In this document: piece after piece, positions 7,408-13,957 of the stretch | Numbering within the stretch: the first letter of the stretch is position 1 | How the letters are laid out: every line of letters begins with the position of its first letter | Assembly (NCBI GenBank): GCA_903911455.1 | Contig: CAIWDQ010000207.1 | Location: 1-23,448 of the forward strand | Direction: 5' to 3' | DNA length: 23,448 nucleotides | DNA from: an uncultured bacterium | Lineage (GTDB): Bacteria; Bacteroidota; Bacteroidia; Bacteroidales; JACABE01 | The notes under the pieces: generated by a model | What the model saw: the letters and a program-made list of their open reading frames with translations, nothing else | Told to the model about the DNA's origin: nothing | Database searches by the model: none | Program-made: the position numbers and the translations under genes

Positions 7408-7426
7408 GGGTATTTTTATCCCATTA

Positions 7427-7840
7427 TTATAATAGTTCTTCATCATTATTTATTTTGATATAAGCTATAACTGAACCAATAAGCTGTCCTATTGCTTCTA
7501 ATAATGAACCAACTGATATGTAGGTATAAGCAAAATACATAAAAATAACAGCCCCCGTAATTAAAGTATAAAGAAGTAGCAATATTAAAACAGCATGTTT
7601 TTTATAATTTGGAGCAAGCCACCATCCCACAGAAATTGAGGCATATCCTGCAACCCCACAATATATAAGTGGTGCAACATACTTTAACATAAATGGATCG
7701 TCTCCATCTTCTCTCCATAAAAAATGTATCATTACATTAAAAAGCCCTCTTGCGATTAGAAAAACTAAAATAGAAGAAGGCAATATTGAAATCCATCGTA
7801 AAATTTTAAATAATGTTTCTTTCAAATTTTGAGTACTCAT
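7427..7840 (-). CDS. Small integral membrane protein
   Basis: The protein has 137 residues with about four membrane helices: residues 14-33, 53-74, 82-104 and 110-127. A short charged stretch HFLWREDGDD links the first two. I do not recognise the family. It is the last gene of the minus-strand island and has its own -7 box (TATTTTTG at 7888-7881), so it may also be transcribed separately. The attC-like hairpin lies just downstream. Confidence 0.7.
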   Translation of the reverse strand: MSTQNLKETLFKILRWISILPSSILVFLIARGLFNVMIHFLWREDGDDPFMLKYVAPLIYCGVAGYASISVGWWLAPNYKKHAVLILLLLYTLITGAVIFMYFAYTYISVGSLLEAIGQLIGSVIAYIKINNDEELL

Positions 7841-7880
7841 GTTTTTCAGTTTTAATTATTGTGTATTCATTATTTTTTCA

Positions 7881-7888
7881 CAAAAATA
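7881..7888 (-). promoter_or_regulatory. TAnnTTTG -7 box
   Basis: The minus strand reads TATTTTTG in the 52-bp gap before the gene that starts at 7840. It would give a leader of about 35 bases. The -33 element is not clear. Confidence 0.4.
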
Positions 7889-7892
7889 CAAT

Positions 7893-8225
7893 TTATTTTT
7901 TATAATAATTCATCCAATCATAAACTATTGTCCCTGCTGTAATAGTAGCAACTAAATAATCTATTAAATGCCAGGTTTCTTTTTGAAACCAAACCTTTTG
8001 AAATGGATTAAATAGAATTGCTACTACAATATAATAAATAAGAAGCCCTATTTGCTTTTTAGTGTATGATTGGTAAGCAAGGTAAATAAAAGCAAACATT
8101 GTTAACCAACGAATAAAAGTATAATAACTATATTGCTGTTTTGTGACTGCTGCAACAATAAGTGCAAATATAACACATAATTTGATTAATGTGTCTATAA
8201 TGAGGGCGAGTTTTAAGTTTTTCAT
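7893..8225 (-). CDS. Small four-helix membrane protein (DUF6804-like)
   Basis: The protein has 110 residues with membrane helices at about residues 6-27, 33-50, 57-72 and 85-104. The motif AILFNPFQKVWF followed by WHLIDYLVA resembles small membrane proteins annotated as DUF6804, from memory of that family. The function is unknown. It starts 11 bases after the leucine-rich-repeat gene stops and is therefore probably co-transcribed with the island genes. Confidence 0.7.
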   Translation of the reverse strand: MKNLKLALIIDTLIKLCVIFALIVAAVTKQQYSYYTFIRWLTMFAFIYLAYQSYTKKQIGLLIYYIVVAILFNPFQKVWFQKETWHLIDYLVATITAGTIVYDWMNYYKK

Positions 8226-8236
8226 ATTGATATTTT

Positions 8237-8791
8237 TTAAGTTTCATCAAATTCAATTTCACAATTTGGATTTATTTCCATGAACTTTAAAATATGGTCT
8301 AATGGAATAAAAGAATTTTTAATATGTAATTTCGTTAAAGATTTAAGATGATAAATAGGACTTAAATCAGAAATACTAGAATTATTTATAAATAATTTCT
8401 TAAGAAATTTCAATTGAAATAATGGATCAAGTTTAAATATCTCATATCTTTCAATTAAAATTATATCTAATTTATGTGTTAAACAAAATAAAGTGTGTGA
8501 TGAAATATTCTCAAGATTATTTGATAAGTCATTAATAGCTTTGTCATAATTTTCATATAATCTAATTTTATCTAAGTCTTCCAAACAATTATTTAGCATA
8601 TATAATTCCATTCCTAACCATCCACTAACCAAATACAATGATTGTTGGAAGACCAATTTCCAATTATTATCAAGGTCTTGCCACCATGTTTCTAATTCAG
8701 TTGTATTAAGAAGCTTATCAACTAATTTAAAGTTGTTATCAATTTTATTGATTAAATTATTAACAGGTACTAATGAATTTTCTCTTTCCAT
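8237..8791 (-). CDS. Leucine-rich-repeat protein with shared N-terminal motif
   Basis: The protein has 184 residues and no signal peptide. It opens with NSLVPVNNLINKIDNN, which lines up with the NSLVPI...N...LIKVGN...K...DKVL start of the two FISUMP proteins at 10213 and 10971. A helical middle (about residues 35-115) follows. The C-terminal part carries about three leucine-rich repeats (LKFLKKLFINNSSISDLSPI, then LKSLTKLHIKN) and closes with NPNCEIEF, a common LRR end. LRRs usually bind proteins, so it is likely a cytoplasmic recognition or scaffold protein. It lies 12 bases downstream of the PLD/J-domain gene. LRR identification is moderate because the repeats are few; the shared motif is direct observation. 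Confidence 0.78.
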   Translation of the reverse strand: MERENSLVPVNNLINKIDNNFKLVDKLLNTTELETWWQDLDNNWKLVFQQSLYLVSGWLGMELYMLNNCLEDLDKIRLYENYDKAINDLSNNLENISSHTLFCLTHKLDIILIERYEIFKLDPLFQLKFLKKLFINNSSISDLSPIYHLKSLTKLHIKNSFIPLDHILKFMEINPNCEIEFDET

Positions 8792-8803
8792 GATAATATT
8801 TTT

Positions 8804-10159
8804 TTATTCTATTTGTAAAGAGTCTAATTGCATTTGTAATTTCTCTTTTGTTTCTGCAAAATATTCATCCCAATCATCAATGCTGCTTATTGTTTGGTAT
8901 GTTTCGCTTTGCTTTATTGTAATTATTTCTGTTTCCAGAATCTTTATTTGTTTGTGAAGTTTGGCAATAGCAACTTTTAATAAGTCTTTTTCGGTAACTG
9001 TTTCGGATTTGTATTTAAAATAATTACCTTTTTTAAGATCTTCAAATATTTCATTAACTTTGTCAAAGTCGTTTTTATCGTAAGCTGCTTTAAGTTCTAT
9101 AAATATACTTTGTGCAGCTTCTTTAAATTCGTCACCTACTTTGTCGGGGTGGCATAGCATGGTTGCTTTTCTGAAAGTCTTTTTTAATGCTTCTTTTTCT
9201 TCTTCGGTTAATTCGTAAACTTCCTTTTCTTTTTCCGAATTTACTTGTTCCTGATATTGCTTTTCATCGTTTTCAGCTTCTTCATATTTAGTTTGGTCAG
9301 CTTTGAATTTGTTTTTACGAAGTTTTAATATCTCAAGCATAATTTCGCCTAACTCTATTGTATGGCGATGCTGAAACTCTGAAAGTGTTTTTTCTAATTC
9401 AATCTTTTCGTTATCGAAAGCATTCAATTGGTTTTCTAAATTCTTTATCTCAAGTTTTAAAGCTGCTATTTCAGGGTTAGTCCAGATTAACACAGCCTGA
9501 TTCTTATTAATAAAACTTTGAATCTTTGTGATAGCTGAAGAAAATTCCTGTTTGATTATATCATTAATAATTTCGTCTAAATCGTTGTTGAATGAATAAG
9601 CTCTAATCTTATGAACTTCTTTTTTCAACTCATCAATATCTTCAAGAATAATATAGTTCTTAAGTATTTCTAATCTCTTTATTATTTTTTCTAAAGGGAA
9701 TACATCTTCTTTTTTAGCTTCATCAGGGAAATATTGCTTGCGAATAATCTTAAATTCAGACACAAACTGTTCGGCTAATGTAGTATCGTCAGTAGTAATA
9801 ATTATATTTTCAAAATTATTCTCAGCTTTATAACTCCAGTTGTACGAACCTGTAATTACGGTACTATAATCAATAACACAAAATTTATTGTGCATTAATT
9901 CGGTTTCACCATTGCCAACTTTATATACCCGCGAATTATTAATATTCAATTGCTCGTAATCAATTTTTGACCACTGATTAATTCTATCATTGGATATAAT
10001 TAGTGCAATAGTACAACCTGAATTAGCTTTGTTTACCAATTCGTCAAATAATTCTTTGTTAGTAAACCATGCAACTGCAATAAAAATTGATTTCTGCGCA
10101 TTGCTGATTTCACTTTGAATGCGTTCTGCTATGTTTTCAAAAATGGCTTCTGTTTGCAT
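8804..10159 (-). CDS. PLD nuclease-like, coiled-coil, J-domain fusion
   Basis: The protein has 451 residues in three parts. Residues 1-140 are a phospholipase-D-like domain with one HKD motif: His90-x-Lys92-x4-Asp97, then Gly104-Ser105-x-Asn107. Such single-HKD proteins act as dimers and include nucleases. Residues about 230-315 are a charged coiled coil. Residues about 318-375 resemble a J-domain, with HPDK at 337-340 after a helix, and would contact a DnaK-type chaperone. A helical tail follows. There is no signal peptide, so it should act in the cytoplasm. It lies between a FISUMP gene (53-bp gap) and the LRR gene (12-bp gap). A nuclease joined to a chaperone-recruiting domain suggests a regulated effector, but the substrate is unknown. 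Confidence 0.85.
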   Translation of the reverse strand: MQTEAIFENIAERIQSEISNAQKSIFIAVAWFTNKELFDELVNKANSGCTIALIISNDRINQWSKIDYEQLNINNSRVYKVGNGETELMHNKFCVIDYSTVITGSYNWSYKAENNFENIIITTDDTTLAEQFVSEFKIIRKQYFPDEAKKEDVFPLEKIIKRLEILKNYIILEDIDELKKEVHKIRAYSFNNDLDEIINDIIKQEFSSAITKIQSFINKNQAVLIWTNPEIAALKLEIKNLENQLNAFDNEKIELEKTLSEFQHRHTIELGEIMLEILKLRKNKFKADQTKYEEAENDEKQYQEQVNSEKEKEVYELTEEEKEALKKTFRKATMLCHPDKVGDEFKEAAQSIFIELKAAYDKNDFDKVNEIFEDLKKGNYFKYKSETVTEKDLLKVAIAKLHKQIKILETEIITIKQSETYQTISSIDDWDEYFAETKEKLQMQLDSLQIE

Positions 10160-10212
10160 TTATTTTCTAATTAATTCTAAATATTTTTTATAATCAATAT
10201 ATTTTCATTCTT

Positions 10213-10920
10213 TTACTTATTCCTATGGCAACGCACAGAAAAGCCAGATGCCTTATTGGAACTTAGCCACAAGGGACCGATGTAACTGGAGCCCACGTAC
10301 CAGTTAAATGCGCTTGAGGTATCGTCCTCAGTAGAACTCCACCAGAGACCGTGGGCACCAATGAGTCTGTATGTTCCTTTGAAATTATGATAGCCACCCG
10401 GAAGAGCTGTAAAACCTGTTTCATTTGTTGCCCATACATTTGGACTTTCCCAATGTGTTGTACCTGCTTCTTTTAGTTTACTCCATGCATCATCTTTACC
10501 ACCTAAAAAATCGGTTAAAGTAGTCCACTCAACTTTACTTGGTATTTTCCAACCTTGAGGTGCTAATCCACGTGGGTCATTTACAGCAAACCAATTATAT
10601 AGTTTTCCATATATCTTCCCGTTTTCAGGGTCATTATCATAATAACACCATGCAGGGCTATGTTCTTCTCCAGCTATTATCCATTCTTCATCAGTTTTAG
10701 CTTCAGGAATAGAATCTCCATTTCGGAAATGATCAACATTTAGGTTTTCAACCATCCACTCTTGCTCTCCTATTATAACAGATTTAATGAATACAGCAAG
10801 TGTCCTTTCGGAATATTCTTTAAGTACTTTATCAGTAATCTTAATAATATTACCTACCTTAATAAGTCCTGTATTATGTATCGGAACAAGTGAATTATTG
10901 TTAGTTTCGTCTTCTGACAT
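10213..10920 (-). CDS. FISUMP-domain protein, copy 1
   Basis: The protein has 235 residues and no signal peptide. Residues 8-38 hold the motif NSLVPIHNTGLIKVGN plus IKITDKVLKEYSER. The rest is a FISUMP (Fibrobacter succinogenes major paralogous) domain: IGEQEWMVENLNV, GKIYGKLYNWFAVNDPRGLA, GWKIPS, ETGFTALPGG, WWSSTE, and the closing GFSVRC. FISUMP domains have a C-type-lectin/SUMF1-like look and are usually extracellular, so a cytoplasmic form is unusual. It is a paralogue of the gene at 10971: the first 60 residues and the middle are almost the same, even in DNA, while the last 60 residues differ strongly. It starts 50 bases after that copy stops. Probably a ligand-binding module; the ligand is unknown. 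Confidence 0.9.
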   Translation of the reverse strand: MSEDETNNNSLVPIHNTGLIKVGNIIKITDKVLKEYSERTLAVFIKSVIIGEQEWMVENLNVDHFRNGDSIPEAKTDEEWIIAGEEHSPAWCYYDNDPENGKIYGKLYNWFAVNDPRGLAPQGWKIPSKVEWTTLTDFLGGKDDAWSKLKEAGTTHWESPNVWATNETGFTALPGGYHNFKGTYRLIGAHGLWWSSTEDDTSSAFNWYVGSSYIGPLWLSSNKASGFSVRCHRNK

Positions 10921-10970
10921 TAGTCAAATTATTTAAGTTGTAAAATTATACATTTATTTTCAATTCAAAA

Positions 10971-11681
10971 TCACAATTTATCTTTTATGCAACGCACAGA
11001 TAAGCCGAACGTCTTGTAACCGTAATATCTGCTTGCATTACTTCCATCGTAGATCATGCTCCGACCCCAGGCACCTGTAGTATGAAACTCGGTAGAACTC
11101 CACCAGTAGCCGTGGTCGCCAATGTTGTCGAATGCTCCATTGCCGCGACGGAAGCCCGACGGAAGAGCTGTAAAACCTGTTTCATTGGTTGCTCCTTCAT
11201 TAGGAATTATCCAATGGTTAAAACCGACTTCTTTTAGTTTGCCTCCTGCTATGCTTTCTCCTCCTAAATAGGTAGTAAGTGTTGTCAATTCAGCATCACT
11301 TGGTACATACCAACCTTCAGGAGCTAAACCTCGTGGATCATTTACAGCAAACCAATTATATAATTTTCCATATATCTTTCCATTTTCAGGATCATTATCA
11401 TAATAACACCAAGCTGGTTTACATTCATCTTCTGCTTTTTCCCATTCTTCATCAGTTTTAATTTCAGGGATAGGCTCACCATTACGAAAATGGTCAACAT
11501 TTAAGTTTTCTATCATCCACTCTTGGTCTCCAATTATAACAGATTTATAAAATACTTCAAGTGCCCTTTCGGAATATTCTTTAAGTACTTTATCAGTAAT
11601 CTTAATAATATTTCCTACCTTAATAAGTCCTGTATTTTGTATCGGAACAAGTGAATTATTGTTAGTTTCTTCTTCTGGCAT
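10971..11681 (-). CDS. FISUMP-domain protein, copy 2
   Basis: The protein has 236 residues and no signal peptide. It begins with the same motif as copy 1 (NSLVPIQNTGLIKVGN) and has all the FISUMP marks: IGDQEWMIENLNV, GKIYGKLYNWFAVNDPRG, ETGFTALPSG, WWSSTE and GLSVRC. It is the first gene of the minus-strand island. The DNA for the last third (11000-11160) is clearly richer in G+C than the rest of the gene, and many codons there end in C. The segment also differs from copy 1 mainly at surface-loop positions. It ends in TGA. Role as for copy 1: a probable binding module, partner unknown. Confidence 0.9.
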   Translation of the reverse strand: MPEEETNNNSLVPIQNTGLIKVGNIIKITDKVLKEYSERALEVFYKSVIIGDQEWMIENLNVDHFRNGEPIPEIKTDEEWEKAEDECKPAWCYYDNDPENGKIYGKLYNWFAVNDPRGLAPEGWYVPSDAELTTLTTYLGGESIAGGKLKEVGFNHWIIPNEGATNETGFTALPSGFRRGNGAFDNIGDHGYWWSSTEFHTTGAWGRSMIYDGSNASRYYGYKTFGLSVRCIKDKL

Positions 11682-11729
11682 AATTTTAATTTGAATCGGT
11701 AAATTTATACAATTATTTTAATAAAAAAG

Positions 11730-11778
11730 AGAAAAATAATAAAAATAAACCTAACAGGAGAAAAATACCTGTTAGGTT
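11730..11778 (-). terminator. Hairpin with T-rich tail upstream of the FISUMP genes
   Basis: AACCTAACAGG (11748-11758) pairs perfectly with CCTGTTAGGTT (11768-11778) around a 9-base loop. Read on the minus strand it is followed by a T-rich run down to 11730. No gene on that strand lies just upstream, so it is either a leftover terminator or an attenuator in the leader of the gene starting at 11681. Confidence 0.5.
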
Positions 11779-11786
11779 GAAGTCAG

Positions 11787-11842
11787 TTGTGCTAAAGCAC
11801 AATAATCTTTTTTATCACTCAACCACGCACTAAAGTACGTGG
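11787..11842. repeat. Two small palindromes
   Basis: TTGTGCTAAAGCACAA (11787-11802, 7-bp stem) and CCACGCACTAAAGTACGTGG (11823-11842, one mismatch) share a core of CT-AA-AG. The first is related to GTGCTTTAGCAC at 5387-5398. They look like dispersed extragenic repeats. Confidence 0.5.
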
Positions 11843-11944
11843 CTAATCAAAGGAAATTAAGATATAAATAAATATTACCTCATTACTATTCTAAGTCCTT
11901 TGCTCCATTTGGCAAACATAAATAATACTTAAAAAATAGGATAG

Positions 11945-12241
11945 CATCCCGAAAGTGTATTAGCCCTGCAAGAAGTCGTCAGAAGCCATCCCGATAATGA
12001 ATTTATGCATCCCGATGTTGAAAATTGTAATCCCGAAATAGAATTAACCCATCCTGATGTTGTGTAAAGGCATCCCGAACTTGTGCAAAGGCATCCCGAA
12101 CTTGTATTAACCCATCCCGAACTTGTGCAAAGGCATCCCGAAGATGTATTAACCCATCCCGAACTTGTGTTGACCCATCCCGAAGAAGTTTCATTAGAAG
12201 ATTATCATTTATTAATGCATGTTAATCAGCTGCTAAATTGA
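11945..12241 (+). pseudogene. Decayed HP[DE]xVxx heptad-repeat gene (12 x 21 bp)
   Basis: Twelve 21-bp units run from 11945 to 12196 (consensus CATCCCGAACTTGT plus seven variable bases). Read on the plus strand they give heptads such as HPELVQR, HPELVLT, HPDVENC, then a non-repeat tail EDYHLLMHVNQLLN and a TGA at 12239. Variation falls on third codon positions of this frame: CCC/CCT, GAA/GAT, and GTA/GTC/GTG/GTT for the Val. That pattern favours past plus-strand coding. The minus-strand frame is open over nine units (RDAFAQV-type heptads) but does not show this pattern. The plus frame is broken by TAA at 12065-12067 (CAA in sister units) and has a TAG right before unit 1 with no start codon. 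So I read it as the remnant of a heptad-repeat protein. The original function is unknown. Confidence 0.6.
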
Positions 12242-12302
12242 GTTGAGTTAAACTAAAAAGATATTTTATTAAAATTTATACGCATGCAAATGAAAAATAA
12301 AC

Positions 12303-12310
12303 TAACTTTG
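12303..12310 (+). promoter_or_regulatory. TAnnTTTG -7 box
   Basis: TAACTTTG fits the Bacteroidota -7 consensus. It lies 48 bases before the ATG at 12359. No matching -33 element at good spacing. Confidence 0.45.
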
Positions 12311-12358
12311 TCCGATTAGAATCAAACACATTTTAATATCATTTAATACTATAAGCAA

Positions 12359-13819
12359 ATGGATTGGGATACTAACAGAGACGAAGAAGCGATAAATAAC
12401 TATAAAAATCTTAAGACAAAACTGGAAGCTGCTTTCAAGAAAGTTAAGAACACTACTAATCTGCGAGATGCCAAAGGCTTTCTGATAGAAGTGCAGAATG
12501 ATTTTAAAGGCCTTAAGCTTCGCCGCGAAGATAGGGAGGAATTGTATGGAAAGCTTCAGGATGAATTTGCAAAGGTGAACAAAAGGATTGAGGAAGAGCG
12601 TACTTCTGCCGAAAATGAAGCTGCCCGTAATTACTTAAAACTTAAAACTGAAGTTGATGAGGCCGTTTATATAGCATATCACCCTAAGAGTTTCAAAGAA
12701 AGCTGGGATTTCCTGATAGAAGTACAGTCGCATTTCAAAGGAGCCAGGCTTCATCCCGACCAAAGGAATGAACTGTATGGGAGGCTGCAAGATGCTTTCG
12801 CCAAGATAAAAGAGTTTCAGGACAAAGGCCCCGTTGTGGACGAGATTGAGGCACTACATAATTACAAACAGTTGAGAGTGCTTACCGAAGAGGCTATCCT
12901 TTTTGCAGAACATAATGAGGATACCGGCAAAGCTATGGGCGAACTGATAAAGGTTCAGGAAGAGCTTAAGACTAAGGTGTTGTTGAGAGATCAAAAGGAT
13001 GAATTGTTTGCTAAGATACAAGAGGCTTTCAGGAAAGTGAAGGCAAAACGTGAGGAACTGAATATAAAATTTGAAATAGAATCGGAAAGTAATTATGCTT
13101 CACTCAAACCCAGAGCCGAGGACTTGCTTGAAGAAGCAAAAACAACTGAAGAGTTTCAGAAAGTGAGGGAACAACTCAAAGAACTTCAGTCGGAAGTGAG
13201 AGAATCGCAATTATTACGTCCACAAAAAGAGGAACTCTATGCAATAATGCAAGAAGCTTTTGAAATACTTCATCAACATCAGGACAAAAATCAGGAGAGT
13301 TTTGAACATGAATCTACTTTAAACTATAGTAAACTTAAAGCGCTGGTTGAAGAGGGTTATAAACATGCAGAAACTTCTACTGAATACAAGGAAACCAGAG
13401 AGTTCCTTAAAAAGATACAATCAGAATTCAGAGGGATAAAGCTTAAACGCGAAGAACGTGAGGAACTGTATGCAAGGCTTCAACTAGCCTTTGAGATTCT
13501 TACCAAAAGGGTTGACGACTTCTTTAGATATAAGAAGAAGAACTGGGAACTTAAGATGAACTTTAAGATAAGTGAACTGGAAACGTTGGTGTATACTCTC
13601 AGAGAGGAGATTGAAAAAGATAATGAGTATCTGGAAGAGTTAGTTGATCAGCTTGATATTGTAACTATGGCCGGCAAAGGTGGCAATGTAGTGGAAGGAC
13701 TCAAATCAAGGATTAGTTCTACCAAAGTAAGTATTCATCGTAAAGAGCAGGAGATCGCTGATCATGAGAGGGAATTGGAGAGTTTGAAGAAAAGGATGGA
13801 AACTGATGAGGAGGCATAA
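12359..13819 (+). CDS. Cytoplasmic protein of five ~75-residue helical repeats
   Basis: The protein has 486 residues and no signal peptide or membrane helix. Five repeats of roughly 75 residues fill residues 8-395. Each holds NYxxLK, then [FL]xxIQxxFKG-type sequence (for example FLIEVQNDFKG), then REELYxxLQxAF. Examples are REDREELYGKLQDEF, HPDQRNELYGRLQDAF and KREEREELYARLQLAF. The C-terminal 90 residues are a charged coiled coil (ELETLVYTLREEIEKD...). The repeat length and the R-E-L-Y/W-x-x-[FL] core resemble DUF349 repeats, but this is only a likeness. The function is unknown; a scaffold is a fair guess. It has its own -7 box and is followed by a 7-bp tandem repeat array. The heptad pseudogene lies just upstream and may be unrelated. 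Confidence 0.82.
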   Translation: MDWDTNRDEEAINNYKNLKTKLEAAFKKVKNTTNLRDAKGFLIEVQNDFKGLKLRREDREELYGKLQDEFAKVNKRIEEERTSAENEAARNYLKLKTEVDEAVYIAYHPKSFKESWDFLIEVQSHFKGARLHPDQRNELYGRLQDAFAKIKEFQDKGPVVDEIEALHNYKQLRVLTEEAILFAEHNEDTGKAMGELIKVQEELKTKVLLRDQKDELFAKIQEAFRKVKAKREELNIKFEIESESNYASLKPRAEDLLEEAKTTEEFQKVREQLKELQSEVRESQLLRPQKEELYAIMQEAFEILHQHQDKNQESFEHESTLNYSKLKALVEEGYKHAETSTEYKETREFLKKIQSEFRGIKLKREEREELYARLQLAFEILTKRVDDFFRYKKKNWELKMNFKISELETLVYTLREEIEKDNEYLEELVDQLDIVTMAGKGGNVVEGLKSRISSTKVSIHRKEQEIADHERELESLKKRMETDEEA

Positions 13820-13821
13820 TC

Positions 13822-13849
13822 AATTACGAATTACGAATTACGAATTACG
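13822..13849 (+). repeat. 7-bp tandem repeat AATTACG x4
   Basis: Four exact copies start two bases after the stop of the gene ending at 13819. Two more copies lie at 13920-13933, on the other side of a REP-like element. Confidence 0.85.
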
Positions 13850-13877
13850 AAATATAAATATTGACATAACTTTATTT

Positions 13878-13911
13878 CTCCCTCGCCTTTTAGGAGAGGG
13901 TTGGGGTGAGG
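13878..13911. repeat. Dispersed REP-like element between AATTACG arrays
   Basis: CTCCCTCGCC...GGCGAGGGAG-type imperfect palindrome ending GGGTTGGGGTGAGG. It matches the element at 5404-5435 in opposite orientation. AATTACG repeats lie on both sides, as if the element had been inserted into an array. Confidence 0.6.
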
Positions 13912-13919
13912 TGTATAAA

Positions 13920-13933
13920 AATTACGAATTACG
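13920..13933 (+). repeat. AATTACG x2
   Basis: Two copies of the same unit as at 13822-13849, 24 bases before the GH35 start codon. Confidence 0.7.
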
Positions 13934-13957
13934 ATTTTATACCAATAAATATAAATC

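Larger units (their letters stand above)
7126..7426. other. Intergenic region with promoter and attC-like hairpin
   Basis: These 301 bases hold the right arm of the inverted repeat (7145-7154), a minus-strand -7 box (7195-7202) and the attC-like hairpin (7353-7407). The AT-rich middle (7205-7340) shows nothing more. Confidence 0.6.
11682..12358. other. Intergenic region with hairpins and decayed array
   Basis: This 677-bp spacer holds a minus-strand hairpin (11748-11778), two palindromes (TTGTGCTAAAGCACAA at 11787-11802 and an imperfect one at 11823-11842), a decayed 21-bp array (11945-12241) and a plus-strand -7 box (12303-12310). Nothing else is visible. Confidence 0.7.

Noticed and set aside
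12003..12194. Minus-strand 63-residue frame with RDAFAQV-like heptads
   Set aside because: It arises from a 21-bp repeat, which keeps several frames open. Substitutions among units fall on third positions of the plus-strand frame, not of this one.
11945..12196. CRISPR array
   Set aside because: The units are contiguous 21-bp tandem copies with no spacers and no cas genes nearby.
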